A stretch of DNA of 64,000 bases from Planococcus sp. CP5-4_YE (GCF_019042655.1 NZ_JAHPZO010000012.1:1-64000); one strand, 5' to 3'. Counted from the first letter of the stretch, positions 44,385-52,766 are shown. Notes: generated from the sequence alone by a model not told the origin. Translations and numbers: made by a program.

Positions 44385-45448
44385 GTGATTTGCGCATCAT
44401 CGATATAGAAAAGCGGTACCAAGCCGTACAGCCGAAAAACGATGCGTCGTTCATGCTTCGTCCGGTCCGGCTGTCCATTCGCGAAGGAGAATTCTTTTCG
44501 CTCCTTGGGCCTTCCGGCTGCGGCAAGACAACTTTGCTAAAACTGGTTGCTGGCTTATTGCAAGCAGATGGCGGCGAGATTTGGGTGGGGGGTGAAAACC
44601 TGACAAATGTGCCGCCTGAATCGAGACGATTTGCCATGGTGTTTCAGCAATCGTTGCTGTTTCCACATAAAACCATTGAAGACAATGTCGCGTTTGGCTT
44701 AAAAATGCAGAAAGTCGGCAAAAAGCAGCGCTTGAAAGCAGCGCGCGATATGCTCGAACAAGTAGGGCTTGCAGGATTCGGCAACCGATTTCCTGACGAA
44801 CTGAGTGGCGGTCAGCAGCAGCGCGTGGCACTGGCCAGGGCATTGGTGGCGAATCCACGCGTCTTGTTGATGGATGAACCATTTAGCGCGCTCGATCCGG
44901 GCTTACGGAAAGAAATGCGCGAGCTGCTTAGCCGCATCCAAAAAGATTTTCGTGTTACCGTCTTGTTCGTTACACATGACCGTGATGAAGCTTTCGCATT
45001 ATCCGACCGCATCGCAGTAATGGGCGATGGACAATTGCGCCAGGTCGGCAGTGCAAGAGATTTATACGAACGCCCTGAAACTACAGCAGTCGCTTCTTTC
45101 CTTGGCTTGCGAAATATCTTGAGCGGTGTGCTGAAAAACAGCCGTTTCGCCTCCTCCGACGGGACGATCGAAACGGATGTTACCAAGCAGCTGACAGACG
45201 GTGCTTATTTCATGGTCATCAGGCCGGAAGCGATTAAAGCGGCGGAAGGTAATCAATTAGGCCATGTCTCGGTTAGCGGCATCGTTCAGGAGTTGAAATA
45301 CGGCCGCGGCATGTACAGCCTGAAAGTAAATGCAGGGAATCAGCTGTTGGAATGTGTAGTTACCACAACACAAGCTGAAAAGACAGCAGTTGGAGAACCG
45401 ATCAATTTACTAGTGGATATGGAGGAAGTTTGGTTCCTGAAAGAATAG
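44381..45448 (+). CDS. ABC transporter ATP-binding protein, YnjD/AfuC-like
   Basis: The protein has 355 residues from GTG 44381. Walker A is GPSGCGKTT, Q-loop VFQQSLLF, signature LSGGQQQR, Walker B VLLMDEP and H-loop VTHDRDEA. After the ATPase domain (about 1-235), a C-terminal TOBE-like region of about 110 residues includes VSVSGIVQELKYGRGMYSL. E. coli YnjD lacks this extension as far as I recall, so this one resembles AfuC/PotA length. It drives import through the two coupled permeases. A terminator follows at 45462. Confidence 0.88.
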   Translation: MSDLRIIDIEKRYQAVQPKNDASFMLRPVRLSIREGEFFSLLGPSGCGKTTLLKLVAGLLQADGGEIWVGGENLTNVPPESRRFAMVFQQSLLFPHKTIEDNVAFGLKMQKVGKKQRLKAARDMLEQVGLAGFGNRFPDELSGGQQQRVALARALVANPRVLLMDEPFSALDPGLRKEMRELLSRIQKDFRVTVLFVTHDRDEAFALSDRIAVMGDGQLRQVGSARDLYERPETTAVASFLGLRNILSGVLKNSRFASSDGTIETDVTKQLTDGAYFMVIRPEAIKAAEGNQLGHVSVSGIVQELKYGRGMYSLKVNAGNQLLECVVTTTQAEKTAVGEPINLLVDMEEVWFLKE

Positions 45449-45461
45449 CATGACTCAAGTT

Positions 45462-45497
45462 CAAAGCCCCTTGCCACATTGATGGCGAGGGGCTTTG
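45462..45497 (+). terminator. Intrinsic terminator
   Basis: AAAGCCCCTTGCCA and TGGCGAGGGGCTTT pair around CATTGA. The T tail is short, but the stem is 14 bp and ends the ABC operon. Confidence 0.8.
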
Positions 45498-45604
45498 TAT
45501 ATGAGTCCTACTTAGCGAGAGCATGCCATCTGAAAAGGGAACATCCTAGAGGGTGCAACTTGAAATTGGGTTATTTTTACTGATTATTTTTACAGTTATT
45601 AATA

Positions 45605-45631
45605 GAACAAGTGTTCTGTTTGTGGTAAAAT
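45605..45631 (+). promoter_or_regulatory. LexA-like box and -10 of the type I toxin gene
   Basis: GAACAAGTGTTC at 45605-45616 matches the Bacillus LexA (DinR) core GAACRNRYGTTC at every defined position. TAAAAT at 45626 is a good -10 element, and its -35 window (about 45603-45608) overlaps the box but matches TTGACA poorly. The box suggests SOS induction of the toxin mRNA; the sequence shows the box but not its use. Confidence 0.55.
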
Positions 45632-45660
45632 AAAGATACAGTTGCATGAGGGCGGTTTGG

Positions 45661-45684
45661 CCATTCCCTATAGAAAGGGGGTGG
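45661..45684 (+). promoter_or_regulatory. Hairpin hiding the toxin ribosome-binding site
   Basis: CCATTCCCT can pair with AAGGGGGTGG, which includes the ribosome site of the toxin gene (AAAGGGGGTGG, then ATG at 45689). The loop is ATAGA-like and the stem about nine base pairs with G-U pairs. Such masking is common in type I toxin mRNAs. Confidence 0.5.
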
Positions 45685-45688
45685 TAGC

Positions 45689-45796
45689 ATGACCATGGCA
45701 GAAGCATTTTCGCTTGTGTTCACGAGTGTCGGGTTGACGATTAGCGCATTGACGCTCGTCTTATCCTTGATTCTGGTCATTCCGAAAAAAAAATAA
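45689..45796 (+). CDS. Small hydrophobic type I toxin (holin-like toxin / TxpA-like)
   Basis: This 35-residue peptide starts MTMAEAFSLVF, has one membrane helix at about 8-31 and ends IPKKK. This is the pattern of the putative holin-like toxin family and of TxpA/BsrG-type toxins of Firmicutes: a short start with Glu-Ala, one helix and a basic tail. AAAGGGGG is an unusually strong ribosome site. A convergent antisense RNA, an SD-masking hairpin and a LexA-like box surround it. It should depolarise or damage the membrane when translated; the antisense RNA should prevent that. Confidence 0.8.
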   Translation: MTMAEAFSLVFTSVGLTISALTLVLSLILVIPKKK

Positions 45797-45828
45797 CCGT
45801 CCCATTGGCGTGGGCTGACGGTTATTTC
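45785..45828 (-). terminator. Terminator of the antisense antitoxin RNA
   Basis: On the minus strand AAATAACCGTC and GACGGTTATTT form an 11-bp stem (with a further CCA/TGG inside), followed by nine T. The stop codon of the toxin lies in this stem on the plus strand. Confidence 0.88.
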
Positions 45829-45911
45829 GTAAACCTATAGTGTCCAGCCGACCGCCCTCAAAAGGCGGCATGCAGCTGGCCGGATGCACACAGTATCCGG
45901 TTTTTTTCGTT
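45788..45911 (-). ncRNA. RatA-like antisense antitoxin RNA
   Basis: A minus-strand promoter (TTGCAA at 45940-45945, 16-base spacer, TATACT at 45918-45923) would start an RNA near 45911. It would run about 120 bases to the T9 terminator at 45785. It covers the 3' end of the toxin gene and its 3'UTR, and converges with the toxin mRNA, as in txpA/ratA. The promoter, terminator and overlap are seen; the RNA itself is inferred. Confidence 0.7.
45880..45908 (+). terminator. Terminator of the toxin mRNA
   Basis: CCGGAT and ATCCGG pair around GCACACAGT, followed by seven T. It places the 3' end of the toxin mRNA about 110 bases after its stop codon, inside the antisense RNA. Confidence 0.75.
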
Positions 45912-45917
45912 ACTTTC

Positions 45918-45945
45918 AGTATACTAAATTACAGCTATTTTGCAA
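45918..45945 (-). promoter_or_regulatory. Promoter of the antisense antitoxin RNA
   Basis: Read on the minus strand: TTGCAA, 16 bases, TATACT. It lies directly upstream of the predicted start of the antisense RNA. Confidence 0.6.
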
Positions 45946-45950
45946 CTGTC

Positions 45951-46967
45951 TCATATCCAACCCCGCTCATAAGGCACAGGAGCTTCGATATCAGCTCCGA
46001 GCGTCTGAGCGGCAGTGTAGGCCCAATACGGGTTGCGCAGCAATTCGCGTGCTAGGAAGATGAAATCGGCACGGCCGTTCTGGAGAATTTCTTCTGCATG
46101 GCGCGGCTCGGTGATCAAGCCAACTGCTCCGGTTGCGATTGGTGTTTCTTTTTTGATCGTTTCCGCAAAATTCACTTGATAGCCAGGGAACACCGGAATC
46201 TGTGCCGGCACGACGGCCCCTGAACTGACATCGATCAAATCGACGTTTTGCTGCTTCATCCATTTGGTCATTTCGACGTATTGTTCAGGCGTCATGCCAC
46301 CGTCTGTGTAATCTTCTGCCGAAATGCGCACGAACAAAGGCCCGTCCCAAACTGCATTCACTTCATCCAGTACACGGCGAAGCAGACGGTAGCGGTTTTC
46401 ACTAGTGCCGCCATACTCATCGGTGCGTTGGTTGGTCAGTGGTGACAAGAACTGGTTGATCAAATAGCCATGGGCTGCATGAATTTCGATGACATCGAAG
46501 CGGGCTTGTTTCGCGCGCACGGCGCCGTCTCGGAACGCTTGGACGGTGTCATCGATTTCGTCTATCGTCATCGCTTTCGGAGTTTTGTATTTATCGTTAA
46601 AAGCAATCGCGCTCGGTGCCTGAATGTCGCCGTCGACAGTGGCTTTTCTGCCGGCATGCGCCAGTTGGATGCCGGTTTTTGCGCCGTTCGCTTTCATCAA
46701 GCGGACGATTTCCGCTTGACCGTCGATATGGGCATCGTCCCATATGCCAAGGTCACGCGATGAAATGCGCCCGATCGGCTGGACGGCGGTGGCTTCAGTG
46801 ATAATCAATCCGATGCCGCCGACTGCGCGCGTCGGATAATGGACACGGTGCCAATCGGTGACCTGCCCGTCTTCTTTATCGCTTTGATACATGCACATCG
46901 GGGCCATGACGATGCGATTTTTGAAATGGACGCCTTTAAGCTCAAATTCTTCGAAAAGTTTTGCCAC
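45951..46967 (-). CDS. namA: NADPH dehydrogenase NamA, old yellow enzyme family
   Basis: The GTG at 46967, behind AAGGAGG, gives 338 residues, the length of B. subtilis YqjM/NamA. Landmarks are [15 protein letters not shown] with the redox-tuning cysteine, the active-site [29 protein letters not shown], and the FMN phosphate site [13 protein letters not shown]. It reduces activated C=C bonds and nitro groups with NADPH. The six longer codons at the start lack a ribosome site. Confidence 0.93.
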   Translation of the reverse strand: MAKLFEEFELKGVHFKNRIVMAPMCMYQSDKEDGQVTDWHRVHYPTRAVGGIGLIITEATAVQPIGRISSRDLGIWDDAHIDGQAEIVRLMKANGAKTGIQLAHAGRKATVDGDIQAPSAIAFNDKYKTPKAMTIDEIDDTVQAFRDGAVRAKQARFDVIEIHAAHGYLINQFLSPLTNQRTDEYGGTSENRYRLLRRVLDEVNAVWDGPLFVRISAEDYTDGGMTPEQYVEMTKWMKQQNVDLIDVSSGAVVPAQIPVFPGYQVNFAETIKKETPIATGAVGLITEPRHAEEILQNGRADFIFLARELLRNPYWAYTAAQTLGADIEAPVPYERGWI

Positions 46968-47085
46968 GTAAAATTCCTCCTTCAATCTCTATACAAAGAA
47001 TTAGTATACCGGAAATCCGGGAAGGCTTCGATTCGAAAGACTTGTCGTGCTTCTTTAGCGGTTTAATAAACATCCAGATAAACAG

Positions 47086-47121
47086 AAACACCCGGTGAAA
47101 GTCTTTGCTTTCACCGGGTGT
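47086..47121 (-). terminator. Intrinsic terminator of proC
   Basis: ACACCCGGTGAAAG and CTTTCACCGGGTGT pair around six bases; on the minus strand a T-rich tail follows. Confidence 0.85.
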
Positions 47122-47131
47122 AATGGAGGTT

Positions 47132-47935
47132 TTATTCGAATTCTTTACCGAGTTCGCGGGAGCGGTTGGCGGCCGAGGTGACGCAATCGCCGACGATGCG
47201 CTTGAAGTCATTATCGTAGAGGGCTTGGAGTCCAGCGGCGGTTGTGCCGTTCGGGCTCGTGACACGTTTGCGCAATTCGCCGAAATCTTCCTGCTGAAGC
47301 ATTTCCGCTGCGCCGTCGAATGTTTGGCGCACAAGTTTTTTCGCATCCGCAGAAGATAAGCCATTATCGATTCCTGCTTGCACCATGGATTCTGCGAAGT
47401 AATAAAGATACGCTGGACCGCTTCCGGCAATGCCAGTCACTGCGTGCAACTGGTCTTCTTCCACGACCGTCACGCCGCCAATCGACGACAATAGTTTTCT
47501 CAGCAAGTGCTGCTGTTCTTTGGTGACGAATTTGCTCCAGGCGACGCCTGTAGCCGATTTGCCGATTTGTGCCGACGTATTCGGCATCGCGCGGGCAACG
47601 GCGAAATCACCGACATGTTTTTGGATTGTTTCGATGGAAACGCCTGCTGCGACCGAGACGATGACGGTGTCGCCGGCCAATTTTTCGCGGATGCCTTTTA
47701 ACGCCACTTCGACGTCTTTCGGTTTCATCGCAAGCAAGATGAAATCAGCATCTTTCAGTTCAGTCTTGTCGTCACAGACGATGTTGACGCCGTATTCATC
47801 GTGCAAAAGTTCCAACCGGTCCTGGTCCGAGCGATTCATGACAGAGATTTCTTCCGGTTTCATAATTCGTTTATTGATCCACCCATGGATCATGGATTCG
47901 GCCATCGAACCGGCCCCTACACATACAATTTTCAT
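47132..47935 (-). CDS. proC: Pyrroline-5-carboxylate reductase
   Basis: The ATG at 47935 gives 267 residues. The Rossmann start is KIVCVGAGSMAESMIHGW. The central MPNTSAQIGKSATGVA is typical of ProC, and the C-terminal signature with GIAGSGPAYLYYFAESM and TSPNGTTAAGLQAL is complete. It makes proline from pyrroline-5-carboxylate with NAD(P)H. A proline T-box leader precedes it, so expression should rise when charged tRNA-Pro is scarce. GTG at 47944 is an alternative start. Confidence 0.95.
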   Translation of the reverse strand: MKIVCVGAGSMAESMIHGWINKRIMKPEEISVMNRSDQDRLELLHDEYGVNIVCDDKTELKDADFILLAMKPKDVEVALKGIREKLAGDTVIVSVAAGVSIETIQKHVGDFAVARAMPNTSAQIGKSATGVAWSKFVTKEQQHLLRKLLSSIGGVTVVEEDQLHAVTGIAGSGPAYLYYFAESMVQAGIDNGLSSADAKKLVRQTFDGAAEMLQQEDFGELRKRVTSPNGTTAAGLQALYDNDFKRIVGDCVTSAANRSRELGKEFE

Positions 47936-47961
47936 ACCTTCCACTTCCTTTTCTCAAAATA

Positions 47962-48193
47962 AAAAGCGCAATCATCCCTGTTACTCCAAGGACGAAAACG
48001 CTTGTTTCCGCGGTACCACCTAAGTTTGCACATGTGCACAACTCGATGTCCTTATCGCGGACAGACGGCCGTGTTTGCACGGCAGCTCAGAAGCAGGTTC
48101 AGGAAGGGAGCGGGGGTGCGGCGTTTCAGCGTTGGCGGCACTCTCTTGTACCCATCACCTTCCGTACTAATCTTCATCTACGCTTACATATGT
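47962..48193 (-). promoter_or_regulatory. T-box leader, proline-specific (specifier CCU)
   Basis: The T-box sequence TAGGTGGTACCGCGG lies at 48022-48008 on the minus strand. In stem I the AGTA motif (TTAGTACGG) faces GAACCTG. The triplet after GAA is the specifier position, so CCT (plus coordinates 48095-48097) reads proline. The terminator hairpin, with TCCTTG pairing with CAGGGA and AAGCG with CGCTT, then T5, ends near 47966. Uncharged tRNA-Pro should stabilise the antiterminator and allow proC expression. Confidence 0.93.
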
Positions 48194-48199
48194 TATTAA

Positions 48200-48228
48200 A
48201 TTATAAGTAAAGAAATTTTATTTGTCAA
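48200..48228 (-). promoter_or_regulatory. Sigma-A promoter of the T-box/proC transcript
   Basis: On the minus strand TTGACA and TATAAT are both perfect and 17 bases apart. The start point would be near 48193. Confidence 0.9.
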
Positions 48229-48307
48229 ATTGACCAGCCGGCGTGACGGCGCCTGCCATTCAAGGTATGATAAGTGAATAGACATTCATTTTAAGGGAGT
48301 GGGAACG

Positions 48308-49258
48308 ATGGAACCGATCAAAATCACCATCCCGACGCCATTTGCGGTCGGAGATGTCAATTCTTATCTATTGAAGGGCGATGCATTGACATTGATCGAT
48401 GCAGGGCCGAAAACACCGGAAGCTTGGGAAGCGCTCAAGGCCGGATTGAAAGCGGCAAATGTCGTCCCGCAAGACATCGAGCAAGTGGTTTTGACACATC
48501 ACCACCCGGATCACGCCGGATGGGTCGATGGCTTCGATGCCGCAAAACTGTACGGCCATCCATATAATGATTTATGGCTGCGCCGGGACGAAGCTTTTTT
48601 CGATTACCACGATGCGTTCTATCAGGAGCGCTTGAAAGAAGAAGGCGTGCCGGGCGATTTGATGTACTGGATGAAAAAGATGAAGCGGCCGCTCAATTTG
48701 ATGGGGAACCGCCCGCTCGATATGGCGATCAACGAAGGCGATACGATCCCGGGCCACGCTGACTGGCACGTTATGGAGACTTTGGGGCATGCTCAAAGCC
48801 ATTTGTCTTTTTGGAATCCGGAACAACGCATGATGATCGGCGGCGACCATGTCATCGCGAAAGTGTCATCGAACCCGCTCATCGAACCGCCGTATAACCC
48901 GGAAGAAGGGCGTCCAAAGTCCTTGCTGCAGTACAATGCTTCCCTTGGCCGGCTATTGAAGATGCCGATAGACGTCATCTACAGCGGCCACGGTGAAGAT
49001 GTACGCAATGTACATGAACTTGTTTCAACACGACTCGAAAAGCAGCACTTGCGGGCGATGAAAGTGCTGGACATGCTTGACCGTACGAGCGAGCAATCGG
49101 TTTACGAATTGACGCAGCAGCTATTTCCGCATGCCTACGAGAAAGAACTCGGCCTGACATTGTCTGAGACGATTGGCCAGGTCGATTACCTGCTCGAAGA
49201 CGGTTTGATCGAAGAGCGGCTGGACGACCGGGGCATTTTTGTCTACCGCCAGGCGTGA
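48308..49258 (+). CDS. MBL-fold metallohydrolase
   Basis: The ATG at 48308, behind AAGGGAG, gives 316 residues. The zinc motif is LTHHHPDHAGWVDG near residue 59, with further ligands in ETLGHAQSHLSFW and GGDHVIAK. A C-terminal winged-helix-like part of about 80 residues resembles the lactamase_B/LACTB2-like subgroup. The substrate could be a thioester or RNA; neither can be chosen. It is divergent from the T-box leader. Confidence 0.87.
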   Translation: MEPIKITIPTPFAVGDVNSYLLKGDALTLIDAGPKTPEAWEALKAGLKAANVVPQDIEQVVLTHHHPDHAGWVDGFDAAKLYGHPYNDLWLRRDEAFFDYHDAFYQERLKEEGVPGDLMYWMKKMKRPLNLMGNRPLDMAINEGDTIPGHADWHVMETLGHAQSHLSFWNPEQRMMIGGDHVIAKVSSNPLIEPPYNPEEGRPKSLLQYNASLGRLLKMPIDVIYSGHGEDVRNVHELVSTRLEKQHLRAMKVLDMLDRTSEQSVYELTQQLFPHAYEKELGLTLSETIGQVDYLLEDGLIEERLDDRGIFVYRQA

Positions 49259-49345
49259 TGTACAGAGTTGCATGCGCAAGCTTCAGCAGGTAAACTGAAA
49301 ATTAAGAGTTGCAACAAGAATCTAAGCGTAAAGGATTGAGATAAA

Positions 49346-49948
49346 GTGAAAAAAGCTAGCTTATTTCTCTCAGGATTCCTGCTATTGGCGGGTTGCTCCG
49401 ATGATGCCGCACCGTCAGAACCGACAGAACCTACGGAGTCGACAGGTAATGAAGAAGAACCGGAAATCGCCGTTGAACAAGAAGGTTTGACAGAAGAAGG
49501 CTTTATTACACAGATTGGTCAAGGGCGCATTCTCATTAATAATATTTACTTCTCTGTACCGGAAGATGTTGAAGTCCAGTTTGCGGAAGGCGGCGAAACG
49601 ACAGAAGCCGTCATCAGCGACTTGCGCACTGGCATGAAAGTCACAACGGATTACACAGGACCACTCGAAGAATCGTTCCCGATGCAAGGTGAAGCGGAAA
49701 AGATCACCATTTTGCAGGACGAAGAATCCCTGCGCCAATCAGAAGCATTACAAGCGTTCATCAACGAAGAGCAATTGTCCACATTGATCTTGATGGGGCA
49801 GCCGATCGTACGCGGAGATGAAATCGGGTTTTTATTCAACAATATGGAAACCGGAGAGCTAACGGAAGTGCGCATCGATATGAACACATTGGAATATACA
49901 ATGGGCAATGAAGACGACGAAGAACAACCAGAAGATACCGAGGAATGA
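49346..49948 (+). CDS. Putative lipoprotein
   Basis: The protein of 200 residues starts with GTG at 49346. The signal peptide ends at lipobox LAGC, and a Ser/Thr/Glu/Pro-rich linker (residues 20-45) follows. The mature domain, from GLTEEGFITQIGQGRILINN to GMKVTTDYTGP, looks like a small beta barrel of the DUF3221 kind, but I hold this loosely. The C-terminus is strongly acidic. A terminator follows. Confidence 0.7.
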   Translation: MKKASLFLSGFLLLAGCSDDAAPSEPTEPTESTGNEEEPEIAVEQEGLTEEGFITQIGQGRILINNIYFSVPEDVEVQFAEGGETTEAVISDLRTGMKVTTDYTGPLEESFPMQGEAEKITILQDEESLRQSEALQAFINEEQLSTLILMGQPIVRGDEIGFLFNNMETGELTEVRIDMNTLEYTMGNEDDEEQPEDTEE

Positions 49949-49957
49949 CTCGGTGTA

Positions 49958-49997
49958 GTAAAACCCGGATGGCGATGAGCCATCCGGGTTTTTTCGT
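49958..49997 (+). terminator. Intrinsic terminator
   Basis: AAACCCGGATGGC and GCCATCCGGGTTTTTT pair around GATGA. Confidence 0.9.
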
Positions 49998-50084
49998 GGC
50001 CACAAGTTATTCTTTCCTATATAAAAGAAATACGTTGTTTTTGTATATTCCCTAAAAAATATGAAAATTTATGCGTGTCTTCCC

Positions 50085-50138
50085 TTGCGTTATAAAAAAA
50101 CCCATGTTACTATTTGTATATTCATTGCATATAACGCA
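50085..50138 (+). promoter_or_regulatory. argGH promoter with flanking inverted repeat
   Basis: TTGCGT (50085) and TACTAT (50108) are 17 bases apart and form the best promoter in this gap. TGCGTTATA (50086) overlaps the -35 element, and its exact reverse complement TATAACGCA lies at 50130, near +11. This is a likely operator pair. It does not resemble the ArgR/AhrC consensus I know. Confidence 0.5.
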
Positions 50139-50162
50139 TAAAAATACAGGAGGTCATATTAT

Positions 50163-51396
50163 ATGAACAAAAAAATCGTACTCGCATACTCAGGTGGACT
50201 AGATACATCGGTGGCCATTCCGTGGCTGAAATCCCAAGGCTACGACGTCGTCGCCGTGTGTCTCGACATCGGAGAAGGAAAAGATTTGGACTTCATCAAG
50301 AAAAAAAGCGCTGCAGGTTGGAGCGGTCGAAAGCTATATGATCGATGCCAGAGATGAATTTGCCGAAGAATATGCACTCATTTCGCTTCAAGCCCATACA
50401 TTATACGAAGGCAAATACCCACTCGTTTCTGCTCTGTCGCGTCCATTGATTTCCAAAAAACTCGTGGAAATCGCAGTGGAAAGCGGCGCAACGGCTGTTG
50501 CCCATGGATGTACAGGAAAAGGCAACGACCAGGTTCGTTTTGAAGTTTCCATCAAATCCTTGAACCCCGATCTTGAAGTCGTCGCACCGGTTCGCCAGTG
50601 GGGCTGGTCGCGTGACGAGGAAATCGCTTATGCCAAGCAGCATGACGTACCGGTTCCGGTCAACTTGGATTCCCCGTTTTCCATCGACATGAACCTATGG
50701 GGCCGTGCCAACGAATGCGGCATCCTCGAAGACCCTTGGGCAACACCGCCAGCTGATGCATACGACATCACCAATGCACTCGAGGATACGCCGCATACAC
50801 CGGATATCGTGGAAATCGAATTTGTCAAAGGCGTACCGACAAAATTAAACGGAATTGACTATAAATTGACGGATCTGATCTTTGAATTGAACCATGTCGC
50901 AGGCAAACATGGCGTCGGCAGAATCGACCATGTGGAAAACAGATTGGTCGGCATCAAATCCCGTGAAATCTATGAAGCACCGGCAGCGATGACATTGATC
51001 GCCGCGCATAAAGAACTTGAAGATATCACCTTGGTAAAAGAAATGGCTCATTTCAAGCCGGTCATCGAGAAGAAAATGACCGAGTTGATCTATGAAGGGC
51101 TGTGGTTCTCTCCACTGCGTGTCGCACTTGAAGCGTTCCTGAAAGAAACACAGGAATTCGTCAACGGCACCGTACGTGTGAAATTGTTCAAAGGCCACGC
51201 CATCACGGAAGGGCGTAAGTCGCCGAACTCCTTGTACAGCGAAGAACTCGCGACGTATTCAACAGACGATACGTTCAACCATGAGTCTGCAGTCGGATTT
51301 ATCGAGCTATGGGGCTTGCCGACTGTCGTCAACTCGAAAGTCAACAAGAAAGAAGTTGCGGTCACGGCACAAGTCAAAGAGGAGGTACAGCTATGA
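50163..51396 (+). pseudogene. argG: Argininosuccinate synthase, frameshifted at an A7 tract
   Basis: The first frame, from ATG 50163 (AGGAGG upstream), gives [20 protein letters not shown] and [16 protein letters not shown], the ATP-pyrophosphatase N-terminus, then goes out of frame. The +1 frame continues with [40 protein letters not shown] and the rest of ArgG to 51396. Six A instead of seven at 50301-50307 would restore about 410 residues. ArgG joins citrulline and aspartate. argH downstream is intact and overlaps its stop, so either the strain has a recent lesion or a base was over-called. Confidence 0.9.
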
Positions 51397-52766
51397 CCAA
51401 ACTGTGGGGCGGTCGTTTCCAAAAGACAGCTGAACAGTGGGTCGACGAGTTCGGGGCTTCCATTTCCTTTGACCAGAAATTAGTGCTCGAGGATCTCCAG
51501 GGCAGCATGGCGCATGTACAAATGCTGTCTTCCTGCAAGATCCTGCCGCCACAAGACGCGGACTTGATCTTGTCTGGGCTTCAGACGCTGCAGCAAAAAG
51601 CGCAGAACGGAGAACTCGAGTACAGCGTATCGAACGAAGACATCCACTTGAATTTAGAAAAACTGCTGATCGATGAAATCGGCCCTGTCGGCGGCAAACT
51701 GCATACCGGCAGAAGCCGCAACGACCAGGTCGCAACGGATATGCATCTCTATCTGAAAAACCGCGTGACGGAAATCATCGAGCTGATCGAAGCCTTTCAG
51801 TCAGCGATTGTCGAGCAGGCAGAAACACATGTCGAGACAGTTGTGCCGGGATATACGCATCTGCAGCGTGCGCAGCCGATATCATTTGGCCATCATTTGA
51901 TGACGTACTTCTGGATGCTGCAGCGCGACAAAGAACGTATGCAGGAATCCCTGAAGCGCATCGACGTGTCGCCACTCGGGGCAGGGGCGATGTCCGGGAC
52001 GAGTTTCCCGATTGACCGCGAACTGTCCGCTGAGCTGCTCGGCTTCTCAGGCGTCTATCAAAACAGCCTGGACGCCGTCAGCGACCGCGACTTTATCCTG
52101 GAATTTCTCAGCAACTCTTCGATGCTCATGATGCATTTATCACGTTTTGCAGAGGAGATCATCTTGTGGTCGAGCGAAGAGTTCCGTTTCATCGAACTCG
52201 ATGATACCTTCTCGACCGGCTCGAGCATCATGCCGCAAAAGAAAAACCCGGATATGGCGGAGCTTGTCCGCGGCAAGACAGGACGTGTCTACGGCAATCT
52301 GTTCGGCTTGCTGACGACTTTGAAAGGCTTGCCGCTTGCCTATAATAAAGATATGCAGGAAGACAAGGAAGGCATGTTTGACACAGTTCATACCTTGATG
52401 GGGTCATTGCCGATCTTTGAAGGGATGATCCGGACGATGAATGTCAACACGGCGTCCATGGAAAAAGCGGTGAACTCCGACTTCTCGAATGCGACGGAGC
52501 TTGCGGATTACCTTGCGGCGAAAGGCATGCCATTCCGTGAAGCGCATGATGTCACCGGCAAGCTAGTCTTCACGTGCATCCAGCGTGGCTATTATTTGAA
52601 AGATCTGCCGCTTGGGGACCTCCAGGCAGCCAGCCCGCTCATTGAAGACGATATTTACGAAACCTTGCTGCCGCAGACGGCCGTCAAACGCCGCAACTCA
52701 CTTGGCGGCACAGGATTTGATCAAGTACATCATCAATTGGGACTAGCCAAGAAACTCATCGGGTGA
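51393..52766 (+). CDS. argH: Argininosuccinate lyase
   Basis: The ATG at 51393, behind GAGGAGG, gives 457 residues and overlaps the argG stop by [14 protein letters not shown] is the usual N-terminus. [14 protein letters not shown] near residue 106 and the superfamily signature [16 protein letters not shown] near 280 hold active-site residues. It splits argininosuccinate to arginine and fumarate. A terminator follows at 52828. Confidence 0.95.
   Translation: MTKLWGGRFQKTAEQWVDEFGASISFDQKLVLEDLQGSMAHVQMLSSCKILPPQDADLILSGLQTLQQKAQNGELEYSVSNEDIHLNLEKLLIDEIGPVGGKLHTGRSRNDQVATDMHLYLKNRVTEIIELIEAFQSAIVEQAETHVETVVPGYTHLQRAQPISFGHHLMTYFWMLQRDKERMQESLKRIDVSPLGAGAMSGTSFPIDRELSAELLGFSGVYQNSLDAVSDRDFILEFLSNSSMLMMHLSRFAEEIILWSSEEFRFIELDDTFSTGSSIMPQKKNPDMAELVRGKTGRVYGNLFGLLTTLKGLPLAYNKDMQEDKEGMFDTVHTLMGSLPIFEGMIRTMNVNTASMEKAVNSDFSNATELADYLAAKGMPFREAHDVTGKLVFTCIQRGYYLKDLPLGDLQAASPLIEDDIYETLLPQTAVKRRNSLGGTGFDQVHHQLGLAKKLIG

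Larger units (their letters stand above)
45648..45859 (+). repeat. 5'UTR/3'UTR complementary arms in the toxin mRNA
   Basis: The arm at 45648-45673 (GAGGGCGGTTTGGCC, then ATTCCCTATAG) is largely complementary to 45835-45859 (CTATAGTGTCCAGCC, then GACCGCCCTC). The two ends pair perfectly over 9 and 6 bases. Folding the mRNA ends together would compete with the SD-masking hairpin at 45661-45684. Confidence 0.6.

Noticed and set aside
41445..45448. Calling the ABC importer a thiamine or iron transporter
   Set aside because: The binding protein fits the YnjB family, whose ligand is unknown, and no TPP riboswitch or Fur-like box is seen upstream.
45577..45780. A 67-codon open frame on the minus strand over the toxin gene
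   Set aside because: It is antisense to the toxin, has no ribosome site and encodes no known pattern. The antisense strand is better explained as a noncoding antitoxin RNA.
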